Below are positions 6,093-13,459 of a stretch of 16,370 nt of DNA, piece by piece (the stretch's first letter is position 1; each line of letters starts with the position of its first letter). This DNA comes from an uncultured Burkholderiales bacterium. Lineage in GTDB: Bacteria > Pseudomonadota > Gammaproteobacteria > Burkholderiales > Burkholderiaceae_D. The DNA is taken from assembly GCA_937872165.1 (NCBI GenBank), contig CALMOR010000032.1, positions 28,002 through 44,371 on the forward strand, read 5' to 3'. The notes below the pieces were generated by a model. It searched no databases, was not told where the DNA came from, and saw only the letters and a program-made list of their open reading frames with translations. The position numbers and the translations under genes were made by a program.

Positions 6093-6869
6093 ATGAAGTT
6101 CCTGACGGGTCTCTTGCTCGCCGCCGGCCTAGGCACCAGGCTCGCGCCGTTGACCGACTTAGCGCCGAAGTGCCTGACAGAATTGTGGGGCCGCCCTATT
6201 CTCGGCCGTGCCATTGACGTGTTGCTGGCCGCCGGAGTCAGCCGCATCATAATTGTCGTTGGCTACCGCGCCGAGCAAATTGAACATTTCGTCGGCACTC
6301 ACTACCCTAAAGCCGACATCCGATGCGTCATCAACCCGTATTACTCGACGACTGGCACGGCACTTTCGCTGTCATGTGGTCTTGCAGCCGTGTCGCCCGG
6401 CGAGGACGTCCTACTCGTCGAGGCCGATGTGGTATTTGAAGCAGCCGTGCTTGATCGTCTTCTGTCCTCTGTAGGAAGTGCAACGGCGCTGGCGCGTTAT
6501 CGGCCTGATTTGACCGGTACCTTCGCCCTCACCAGCGAGTTAAATACTCTGACGGATTGGGCTCACGAATCAGTGCGCGCATCCAACTTTCCGCTGGCCA
6601 TCGCCTGGAAAACGGTCAACCTGACGCGTTTCGATTTCGCCGCGATCGAACAGCACCTGCGTCCTGCGCTTGCCGATGTACTGGCGACGCGTGGTAACCG
6701 CTCGCCCTTTGAGTTGGTGGCGCAAACCTGCATCCGAGACCTCGGACTTGTGATGACCGGTGTCGATGTCAGTGACTTGTCGTGGTACGAAATCGACTCC
6801 GAGGTCGACTTGGCGTTTGCGCAGAACCTGTTTGCGCCCGATTCGATCGCAACACCCAGAGCTCCCTAA
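6093..6869 (+). CDS. LicC/PntC-like nucleotidyltransferase
   Basis: A 258-aa enzyme of the sugar/phosphocholine nucleotidyltransferase fold. Seen: the nucleotide loop LLAAGLGTRLAPLTDLAPKC near the N-terminus, IIIVVGYRAEQIE, NPYYSTTGTALSLSCGL, the metal-binding segment VLLVEADVVFE, and WYEIDSEVDLAFAQ near the C-terminus. The last two are typical of LicC (CTP:phosphocholine) and PntC (CTP:phosphonoalkylamine cytidylyltransferase). Lying next to a PhnW-like gene, with which PntC domains are fused in some bacteria, it probably activates an aminated phosphonate or phosphate with CTP, as in CMP-aminoethylphosphonate. Substrate and nucleotide are inferred. The ATG at 6093 starts right before the family core; upstream codons in the frame overlap the previous gene. 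The stop is 2 bp before the next start. Confidence 0.82.
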   Translation: MKFLTGLLLAAGLGTRLAPLTDLAPKCLTELWGRPILGRAIDVLLAAGVSRIIIVVGYRAEQIEHFVGTHYPKADIRCVINPYYSTTGTALSLSCGLAAVSPGEDVLLVEADVVFEAAVLDRLLSSVGSATALARYRPDLTGTFALTSELNTLTDWAHESVRASNFPLAIAWKTVNLTRFDFAAIEQHLRPALADVLATRGNRSPFELVAQTCIRDLGLVMTGVDVSDLSWYEIDSEVDLAFAQNLFAPDSIATPRAP

Positions 6870-6871
6870 CG

Positions 6872-8779
6872 GTGTGCGCAATCGTAGGCATGGCATGGCG
6901 TGGTGAGGCCGGGCAGGTCGATCAATCCGAATTCGCAATGCTGGTGCGCAGTATGGCGCATCGCGGACCTGACGCCGAGGGTGTGTGCCATAGGGATCGA
7001 TTCTCTTTCGGCCATCGGCGCTTAAGTATAATTGATCTGAACGAGCGGGCGAACCAGCCAATGGTGGACGATAGCGGGCGGGTCTACCTGACCTTTAACG
7101 GTGAGATCTATAACCACAGTTTTCTGCGCGCCGAGCTGCGGCGCATGGGATACGAGTTCAGAACTAGGAGTGATTCCGAAGTAATACTGGCGGGTTACAA
7201 GCGCTGGGGAAAGCATGTCGTTGACCACCTGGAGGGCATGTTCGCATTTGGTCTATTCGACGAAGCCACCAACGAACTACTTCTGGTGCGTGACCGCCTT
7301 GGCGTAAAGCCGATCTTCTATTTCGTTTCGGACAGGGCGGTCTATTTCGCGTCTGAGATTAAAGGCGTCATTGGACATCGCGAAGTTCCCCGAAAGCTCG
7401 ATCCGCATGCCGTGAGCTCGTTTCTGTCTTATCGGTACAGTCTGGGTGATCGCACTTATTTTGAGGACGTGCGTTCGCTAGAGCCGGGTACGCTTCTGCA
7501 GTTAAAGCGTGGCGCCATATCGCTCCAACGTTATTGGCAAGTCGACACTGCACGTGCATCGCGCCCCAGACCGTCACATCAAGAGATCAAGCAGCTGCTA
7601 ACAGATGCCGTAGCCCAGCAAAGCGTGGCAGACGTACCGATGGCAGTATTCCTGTCAGGGGGATTGGACTCCAGCATCCTCCTGTATGAAATGTCTAGGC
7701 AAGGCATTGAGGGATTGCATTGCATTACGGCGCAATCCAAAGACCCGTCCTATGACGAAACGCGGTTTGCTAGAACAGTCGCGAGTTGCTTCGGCGTACC
7801 GTGGTCCGGTGCCGACATATACGTCGATGACCTTTTTGGCTCGGCGCGTGCCCAGATCCGCGTCAAAGATCAGCCCCTGGGCATGCACAACGAAGTGGCT
7901 ATGCGCACCCTTGCCGGGCGGGTACGGTCGCATGCTTCTGTAGTAATGTGCGGGGAGGGCGCAGACGAACTGTTCTGCGGGTACGGGCGGATCTTTCGTG
8001 CTCCATTCGATTACGTCCGCATGAGAGGCTTGGACCGATTGCCTACGGCTTTAAGTGCTCCCATAGCATCCGCGGTCGGCATTGGGCCGGGTGAGTTAGG
8101 ACTGAGTGAGTTAGATTTTTTCCTCGGGCGCTACCAATACTTCCCTAGCGCCGAGAAGTTTTCGCTGTACACGCAGGAGTTCGCTCAAAGCGTGCAACAC
8201 GACGCCTATACCTATGAAATACTAAGTTCGTTGTTCGAGCAGCATCGCAACCTAAATTTCTATGATCGGATCTGGCTGTTCTTCTTACAGTACCACCTGC
8301 CTGGCTTGCTAGGGATGCTCGATGCATGCACGATGGCCGTGGGACTTGAAGCAAGGGTGCCTTTTACCGACCATGCGTTGGTGCAAGCAGCTTTCGACCT
8401 ACCTTTCACCGGCAAGCTGGCATGGCGCTCTCCGCTGAAGCGTCTGAAGGCGTGTACGCGCAGCGTCAACGAGTTCAGCGAGCGCTGCGACGTCACTAAG
8501 TCGGTCCTGCGTCAGACGTATTCAGGAAAGATACCGCAGGCGATCATCGACCGCAGGAAGATGGGCTTTCCGGTGCCTTTGGGGCGGTGGTTATCCGCCG
8601 AACAATTGCCGATTGTGCGGAGCCTGCTGTTGTCACCAGGTGTTCGACTCCACGACGTGGTCGATCCCGGGCCGCTCGCAGATTGGCTGGCGTATGGTTT
8701 ACAACGAGCTGATGATGTGTTTGGGCGCAAGGTCTGGCTGCTGTGCAACCTCGCCATCTTTCTCGAGGAGTATTTCTAA
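6872..8779 (+). CDS. AsnB-type glutamine-dependent asparagine synthetase homologue
   Basis: A 635-aa amidotransferase with both AsnB domains. The N-terminal glutaminase starts at GTG 6872, giving Met-Cys2-Ala-Ile-Val-Gly with Cys2 as the nucleophile; this fixes the start against an upstream ATG at 6782 inside the previous gene. Other glutaminase motifs are MAHRGPDAEG, RLSIIDL, FNGEIYN and SDSEVIL. The synthetase domain has the PP-loop SGGLDSS at 262-268, CGEGADELFCGY, and a C-terminal DRRKMGFPVPLGRWL. It should release ammonia from glutamine and form an amide on an adenylated carboxylate. The intact glutaminase Cys and its motifs distinguish it from lasso-peptide cyclases, which use the same fold but do not need glutamine hydrolysis. 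In this operon the acceptor may be the peptide or a small-molecule carboxylate; it need not be aspartate. Confidence 0.88.
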   Translation: MCAIVGMAWRGEAGQVDQSEFAMLVRSMAHRGPDAEGVCHRDRFSFGHRRLSIIDLNERANQPMVDDSGRVYLTFNGEIYNHSFLRAELRRMGYEFRTRSDSEVILAGYKRWGKHVVDHLEGMFAFGLFDEATNELLLVRDRLGVKPIFYFVSDRAVYFASEIKGVIGHREVPRKLDPHAVSSFLSYRYSLGDRTYFEDVRSLEPGTLLQLKRGAISLQRYWQVDTARASRPRPSHQEIKQLLTDAVAQQSVADVPMAVFLSGGLDSSILLYEMSRQGIEGLHCITAQSKDPSYDETRFARTVASCFGVPWSGADIYVDDLFGSARAQIRVKDQPLGMHNEVAMRTLAGRVRSHASVVMCGEGADELFCGYGRIFRAPFDYVRMRGLDRLPTALSAPIASAVGIGPGELGLSELDFFLGRYQYFPSAEKFSLYTQEFAQSVQHDAYTYEILSSLFEQHRNLNFYDRIWLFFLQYHLPGLLGMLDACTMAVGLEARVPFTDHALVQAAFDLPFTGKLAWRSPLKRLKACTRSVNEFSERCDVTKSVLRQTYSGKIPQAIIDRRKMGFPVPLGRWLSAEQLPIVRSLLLSPGVRLHDVVDPGPLADWLAYGLQRADDVFGRKVWLLCNLAIFLEEYF

Positions 8780-8780
8780 G

Positions 8781-9314
8781 ATGCCAGCGAAGTCCGCAGC
8801 TTTCTCGAGGCGTCCAGCCGAGCAGCCGGCTGACCCGGCCCTAGGCGCCGTACTAGTAGCACTTTATGCGGCCGTTCCGGCCTGCCCGGCAGAACTTGCC
8901 GCGCGCTTCCTAAAATTGTTGCAAGCCACACCGGAAGCCGTTGCTGGGCAAGCCCGGCTGCAGCTGCACAAGCCATACGGCACCAACGTCATCCTAGAGG
9001 ACAAAGGGCAGTTCGGATTGTCCTTCGCACGTATCCTGCCGGGCCAGTCGACTAGTTATCACTACCACCAGCAACGACGTGAGTTCTTCTGCGTTCACAG
9101 CGGTGTTCTCTCCCTTCATAACGGCAGCGAGATCGAGGTGCTGGGACGACTCGGTTGCGGCGCCTCCATGCCTCACATAGCGCACAGCTTGGCTAATCAT
9201 GGTGACAGCATGCTGGCAGTGCTGGAGATTTTCACTCCGGCGCTGCTGGACGATAAAGTACGTGTATATGATCTTTACCACAGACCATTAGGCGAGGTTA
9301 CCCTTCACCAGTAA
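8781..9314 (+). CDS. Cupin-domain protein
   Basis: A 177-aa protein. After a poorly conserved N-terminal 65 residues (Ala/Pro-rich), a single cupin barrel follows: KPYGTNVILEDK, LPGQSTSYHYHQQRREFFCV with the first metal-ligand motif (HYH...E), and MPHIAHSLANHGDS with the second (His). It resembles the cupin module of type II phosphomannose isomerases (KPWG-type start) more than dioxygenases, so an isomerase or sugar-phosphate-binding role is possible; a metal-dependent role is likely, exact reaction unknown. The ATG at 8781 is 1 bp after the AsnB stop, with GAGGAG at 8765-8770 as ribosome site, indicating tight coupling. Confidence 0.75.
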   Translation: MPAKSAAFSRRPAEQPADPALGAVLVALYAAVPACPAELAARFLKLLQATPEAVAGQARLQLHKPYGTNVILEDKGQFGLSFARILPGQSTSYHYHQQRREFFCVHSGVLSLHNGSEIEVLGRLGCGASMPHIAHSLANHGDSMLAVLEIFTPALLDDKVRVYDLYHRPLGEVTLHQ

Positions 9315-9318
9315 TTCA

Positions 9319-10152
9319 GTGCCCATGGACCACAGCACCCTGACCGAGCTTCGGCGAACCGCGATAGCGATACGCCGCTTAATTATCGATGCCATTTACA
9401 AGGCGCAGACGGGGCATGCCGGTCCTTCACTTTCATTGGTCGAGGTGCTGACCATGCTGTACTTTCGACACATGAATTGCAGCTCTTCAAGCACAGACGC
9501 ACCCGAACGCGATCGTCTGATCCTGAGCAAGGGGCACGCTTCGCCGGTCCTATACGCGACATTGGCACAGGCCGGCTATTTCCCTGTTGTCTGGCTCGAT
9601 ACGTTGCGCGCACACGGGTCGGCGCTCCAGGGACATCCGAAGGCGGGTGCCTTGCCAGGGGTGGAAGTGTCTACAGGCTCGCTGGGACAGGGCATATCCA
9701 TCGCACTAGGTTTGGCCCTCGGCCTGCGCATGCAGCGTCTTCCATCGCGCGTCTTCTGCATCGTCGGAGATGGCGAAATGCAAGAGGGGCAGAACTGGGA
9801 AGCGCTGATGGCGGCGCCGCCACTTAGAACCGCCGGACTAACCGTCATCGTCGATCGCAATCAACTGCAGAACGACGGGCCGACGGAGGAGGTAATGCCG
9901 TTGGGCAACCTAGTCTCGAAGGCGCAAAGCTTCGGCTGGTCCACGTCAGATATCGATGGTCACGACTTCACGGCGATCGAGAGTGCGTTGCTCGAAGCGG
10001 ATACGAGCGAACGACCGCATATTATCGTCGCTAACACGATCAAGGGATGTGGCGTATCTTTTATGGAAGGCAGTGTTAAATGGCATCACCATCCATTGTC
10101 CGAGGCTGAATATCTTTTGGCGAAAGCCGGCTTGTCGGAGGTGCGCAAATGA
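9319..10152 (+). CDS. Transketolase, N-terminal (thiamine-binding) subunit
   Basis: A 277-aa half of a split transketolase. Seen: AQTGHAGPSLSLVE, LSKGHASPVLYA, STGSLGQGISIALGLAL and the thiamine diphosphate/Mg motif GDGEMQEGQNWEA from about residue 150, with VDRNQLQNDGPTEEV after it. With its partner it would move a two-carbon ketol unit between a ketose (phosphate) or similar donor and an aldehyde acceptor. Starts at GTG 9319 or ATG 9325; neither has a strong ribosome site, and the gene probably depends on coupling to the cupin gene 4-10 bp upstream. Its stop overlaps the next ATG (ATGA). Split transketolases are frequent in specialised pathways, so this is likely a dedicated enzyme rather than the central-metabolism copy. 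Confidence 0.9.
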   Translation: MPMDHSTLTELRRTAIAIRRLIIDAIYKAQTGHAGPSLSLVEVLTMLYFRHMNCSSSSTDAPERDRLILSKGHASPVLYATLAQAGYFPVVWLDTLRAHGSALQGHPKAGALPGVEVSTGSLGQGISIALGLALGLRMQRLPSRVFCIVGDGEMQEGQNWEALMAAPPLRTAGLTVIVDRNQLQNDGPTEEVMPLGNLVSKAQSFGWSTSDIDGHDFTAIESALLEADTSERPHIIVANTIKGCGVSFMEGSVKWHHHPLSEAEYLLAKAGLSEVRK

Positions 10153-11102
10153 CCAACGCTGGCGGAGTGCATGGGGAGCGCGCCACGAGGGACGCATACG
10201 GCCACGCTCTGCTAGAACTGGGCGTATCGAATAAGCAATTAATCGTGCTCGATGCAGACTTGTCTCGATCTACCCGTACCGAGTGGTTCAAGCAGCGGTT
10301 TCCGGATCGCTTTATCAATATGGGCATTGCTGAACAGAACATGGTCGGCGTAGCGGCAGGACTGTCGTTGGCCGGATTGTTGCCGTTCGCGACTACGTAC
10401 GCGATCTTCATCGGCCGAGCATACGACCAAATACGCCAAGCCGTAGCATTCGGCCGCACCAACGTCAAGATCGTGGCCACGCACGCAGGTCTGGCGGCTT
10501 CGCATGACGGTGGTTCGCATCAAGGTATCGAAGATCTGGCGCTGATGCGTGTACTCCCGGGAATGACCGTGCTTTCGCCTGCCGATTATGCACAGGCAAA
10601 GGCGGCTGTGATCGCGGCGGCGTCACATATGGGGCCCGTTTACATCCGGCTGCAGAAAGAGCCAGTGCCCGACATTACCGAGGATGGCCGGGCCTTCGAG
10701 ATCGGTCGAGCAAATTGCCTGCGCACAGGGTGCGATGTCGCCTTGATTGCCACGGGGAGCTTGGTCAGCCGGGCTCTCGACGCAGCGGCAATACTGGCGC
10801 GCAACGGGATCGAGGCGGAAGTCATCAACGTCAGCACCGTCAAGCCACTCGACATTGCCACCATCGGCGCGGCCATCGATCGCTGTGGATATGCGGTCGT
10901 AGCCGAAGAGCATAGCAGCATCGGCGGCCTTTTCGAGGCCGTAGCCGCTGCTATGTCGTCACGTCCGGGCTGCCGACTACAGTCGGTCGGCATGCCCGAT
11001 TGTTTCGGCGAAACCGGACACTGGCACGAATTGCTGGAACACTTTGGCTTGACGGCCACAGCGATCGCAAATGCGGCAAGAACACTGCTTGCCACCGTGT
11101 GA
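10149..11102 (+). CDS. Transketolase, C-terminal subunit
   Basis: A 317-aa partner of the preceding gene, with the pyrimidine-binding and C-terminal domains of transketolase. Seen: VLDADLSRSTRTEWF, FINMGIAEQNMVGVAAGLS with Glu62 as the conserved residue that activates the thiamine cofactor, HAGLAASHDGGSHQGIEDLA, VLSPADYAQAK, and the C-terminal VVAEEHSSIGGLFEAV. The ATGA overlap with the N-terminal subunit supports equal expression of the two halves. The acceptor aldehyde is unknown; an aldehyde from the cluster pathway is an inference. The stop is 8 bp before the next gene start. Confidence 0.9.
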   Translation: MTNAGGVHGERATRDAYGHALLELGVSNKQLIVLDADLSRSTRTEWFKQRFPDRFINMGIAEQNMVGVAAGLSLAGLLPFATTYAIFIGRAYDQIRQAVAFGRTNVKIVATHAGLAASHDGGSHQGIEDLALMRVLPGMTVLSPADYAQAKAAVIAAASHMGPVYIRLQKEPVPDITEDGRAFEIGRANCLRTGCDVALIATGSLVSRALDAAAILARNGIEAEVINVSTVKPLDIATIGAAIDRCGYAVVAEEHSSIGGLFEAVAAAMSSRPGCRLQSVGMPDCFGETGHWHELLEHFGLTATAIANAARTLLATV

Positions 11103-11110
11103 GGAGAATC

Positions 11111-12262
11111 GTGAATTTACCTGTCACCTCAAATCTGGCCACCCCATGGTCATGCTTCGAATATGCTGATTCAAAAGTTAATGTGCAGGCGCCAGCCGAA
11201 GTACTTAAGGTCGTCGCGGCCCAGTTACTCCCATTCTTCAGCGTCACGGACGGACGGGCGCAAAACAGCTTTGTCGATGTGCAGATGCTTACCGAGGCGG
11301 TGCCTGCGGCGCTCAGTTCGCTGTTGCTGCAACACCCTCGCATCGTTAAGGTCGACACTAGCTTATATAAACATCTGGCTTCCGAAGGCGAGCGTTGGGA
11401 CCTAGATGGTGCGCACTTGATTCGCATTTCGCTCACTGGCACTAACGTCCTCATCGACCGTGTCGGCCGCAAGATTATTGTTTACCAATCTGATTTCGAA
11501 CTGCTCACTCGCGATGCCACCCGTCTGCTCAAGGGCCTGCTGACCGTCGCCTTGGAAGTGGGTGGTGGCATTCAGTTGCATGCCAGTGGAGTGGTTGCGG
11601 ACGGCAAGGGCGTGCTGCTGATTGGCGATATGTGGCAAGGGAAGACTACCTTGCTGCTTGAATTGCTGCGTGAGTTTAACGTGTCGCAGCTGAGTTGTGA
11701 CACCATCGCGCTGCTGCACGAACCGCACAGCCCAACGAACGTGCTGGCATGTGGCTGGCCTTCGCCCTTCAGTGTGTCCCACGGAACCTTGGCCGACAAC
11801 CCCGCGCTGTACGAGTTCTTCCCCACCGAGCGCCGTAGCGTGGCTTACGACACGCTTTGGACTGAGGGAAAGAAGGCGGTGCTAACCTCCGATCAGGTGG
11901 TCAAGCGTCTCGGTACGTACATTTCTCCGGCGGTGCGCGGAGTCGACACGTGTTTAATCGTCCGCTTTCGTCCCGACGAACCCATCGGAGTGCGCCGTGT
12001 GGAGCGGCAAGAGGATTTTGAGGATCATTTGCGAGCGGCATATTTGGGAAGCCGCGATCCGATTTACCACAACTGGCACGGCTTCATTGAGGTGGCGGAC
12101 AGCACCATCGATAAGAACATCCAGCAGATGGCTCGACATTTGTTTACCTGCTGCGACGTGCTCACGATGACTTGGGCACCCAGCGCCGTGAGTTTGTTGA
12201 AACGCGTCTTGCCGCTGGGCCGCGTTCACAAAGATCTGTCGCAGCTGCTTAATGTCCAGTAA
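11111..12262 (+). CDS. HprK-like P-loop kinase 1
   Basis: A 383-aa protein related to HPr serine kinase. The N-terminal 150 residues are not recognisable. The kinase core begins GGGIQLHASGVVADGKGVLL, followed by Walker A GDMWQGKTT (172-180), then SCDTIALLHEP in the place of the acidic segment of HprK, and WPSPFSVSHGTL. Such HprK relatives include lasso-peptide tail kinases and proteins found beside PqqD-like proteins; they phosphorylate Ser or other hydroxyls with ATP. The GTG at 11111 is chosen for its strong ribosome site (GGAGAA overlapping the previous stop). The Walker A has Trp-Gln where its neighbour has Gly-Ala, so the two copies are diverged. Candidate substrates are Ser39 of the 44-aa peptide or a small molecule; this is inference. 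Confidence 0.75.
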   Translation: MNLPVTSNLATPWSCFEYADSKVNVQAPAEVLKVVAAQLLPFFSVTDGRAQNSFVDVQMLTEAVPAALSSLLLQHPRIVKVDTSLYKHLASEGERWDLDGAHLIRISLTGTNVLIDRVGRKIIVYQSDFELLTRDATRLLKGLLTVALEVGGGIQLHASGVVADGKGVLLIGDMWQGKTTLLLELLREFNVSQLSCDTIALLHEPHSPTNVLACGWPSPFSVSHGTLADNPALYEFFPTERRSVAYDTLWTEGKKAVLTSDQVVKRLGTYISPAVRGVDTCLIVRFRPDEPIGVRRVERQEDFEDHLRAAYLGSRDPIYHNWHGFIEVADSTIDKNIQQMARHLFTCCDVLTMTWAPSAVSLLKRVLPLGRVHKDLSQLLNVQ

Positions 12263-12307
12263 TCTTACCGCAGCACCTGTTGCCATGACCCATTGAGTGG
12301 GGTAGTC

Positions 12308-13459
12308 ATGATCGTCAGCTATTCCTATTGGGGACACGCCGTCAACGTGACGTGCGCGCGATGTCCGCAAACGCTCCGTTTTCTTGAAGCCTATCTACGC
12401 CCGTACTTTGACGTTTCCGAGACAGTAAGCACGCACAAGGGCGCATTGAATGTCAATGTCCACGTGGGTGAGATGCATGTGACCATGCCGGACTTCACGC
12501 TCGCGCGTCAAATTACGATCGATGCCAGCAAGGGCTTCCTGCGCTGCACCGGGCGGGTGATGCAATCCGGTGCGACGACGTGGATCTTGATGCAGCCGTT
12601 TGGAGTGCACATTCAGGTGAACCACAAGCTTAGCACTATTGACGTCTGGGCTGAATCCGATTCCGCTCTACGTGTTCCCCTACTGCGAATCATTGAAGAT
12701 TGGGTGCTCAACGAAGTTCAGCGCAGCGGGGGTGTCGTGCTACACGCAAGCGCCGTCACCGCCGGCGGTCGTGCGTTTTTGTTGGTTGGCAACAAGGGTG
12801 CCGGCAAGACCACCGGCCTGTGCAGACTGCTCGTGCACTACGACGCCGCCAAGATGGCCAATGACAACGTCTGCATCTCGATGTTGGACGGCGTCCCGAT
12901 GGCGAGAGGGTGGCCGGCGTTTTTCAAGGTTAGTGCCGGGACGATCGCTAGCACGCTACCCTTGGCAAATGATTTCCCCCCAGCAGTTCACTTCCTCCTC
13001 GACGACGACGCCGCACTTTGGAATGTCTACGATAAGGTGGCCTTGTACCCCTTGCAGGGCGCGGATCGTTTCGGCGCCGGGGTCGATCCTCAGGCGCGGC
13101 TCGCTGTGATCTACTTCCCTAGCTTCCGCACCGATATCGCCGCTGGCGTTACGGCCCTCGAACTGCAGGGGGCTGCTGCCCGTTTGGTACCGTTTTTGCA
13201 GGGTATCAATAACCCCAATCACTGTGAATGGCTGGGCATCAATCCCGTGGACGAGGCGCAGGTGCATGTTAGCTTGCGCAAGCTAGCTGCCGCGCTACCG
13301 AAGGCCGAGGTGGCCATGTATCAAGTGGACTGGGCACCAGCCTTAGAAGACCTGCTGGCGCGTACGGCCGAGCTGCGCCCGTTCAATCACGCCATTCGCC
13401 GGTGCGCAGCGCCGCGCATGTTAGACGACGGCTGGCCACCGCTGCCGGAGAGCCTATGA
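12308..13459 (+). CDS. HprK-like P-loop kinase 2
   Basis: A second HprK-related protein, also 383 aa with the ATG at 12308; the frame could begin at a TTG (12293) but the ATG follows a G-rich stretch and matches the length of its neighbour. The core is SGGVVLHASAVTAGGRAFLL, Walker A GNKGAGKTT (161-169), then AKMANDNVCISM and ARGWPAFFKVSAGTI, in the same order as in kinase 1. This P-loop is the more canonical of the two. The proteins probably arose by an old duplication or act as a heteromeric pair. A 45-bp gap separates them, the largest in the operon. The stop overlaps the next ATG (ATGA). Confidence 0.75.
   Translation: MIVSYSYWGHAVNVTCARCPQTLRFLEAYLRPYFDVSETVSTHKGALNVNVHVGEMHVTMPDFTLARQITIDASKGFLRCTGRVMQSGATTWILMQPFGVHIQVNHKLSTIDVWAESDSALRVPLLRIIEDWVLNEVQRSGGVVLHASAVTAGGRAFLLVGNKGAGKTTGLCRLLVHYDAAKMANDNVCISMLDGVPMARGWPAFFKVSAGTIASTLPLANDFPPAVHFLLDDDAALWNVYDKVALYPLQGADRFGAGVDPQARLAVIYFPSFRTDIAAGVTALELQGAAARLVPFLQGINNPNHCEWLGINPVDEAQVHVSLRKLAAALPKAEVAMYQVDWAPALEDLLARTAELRPFNHAIRRCAAPRMLDDGWPPLPESL

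Noticed and set aside
4422..8779. Lasso peptide cluster (peptide plus AsnB-like cyclase plus HprK-type kinase)
   Set aside because: There is no B2-type transglutaminase-like protease, the AsnB has a full glutaminase, and the predicted core has no Asp or Glu at positions 7-9 for ring closure.
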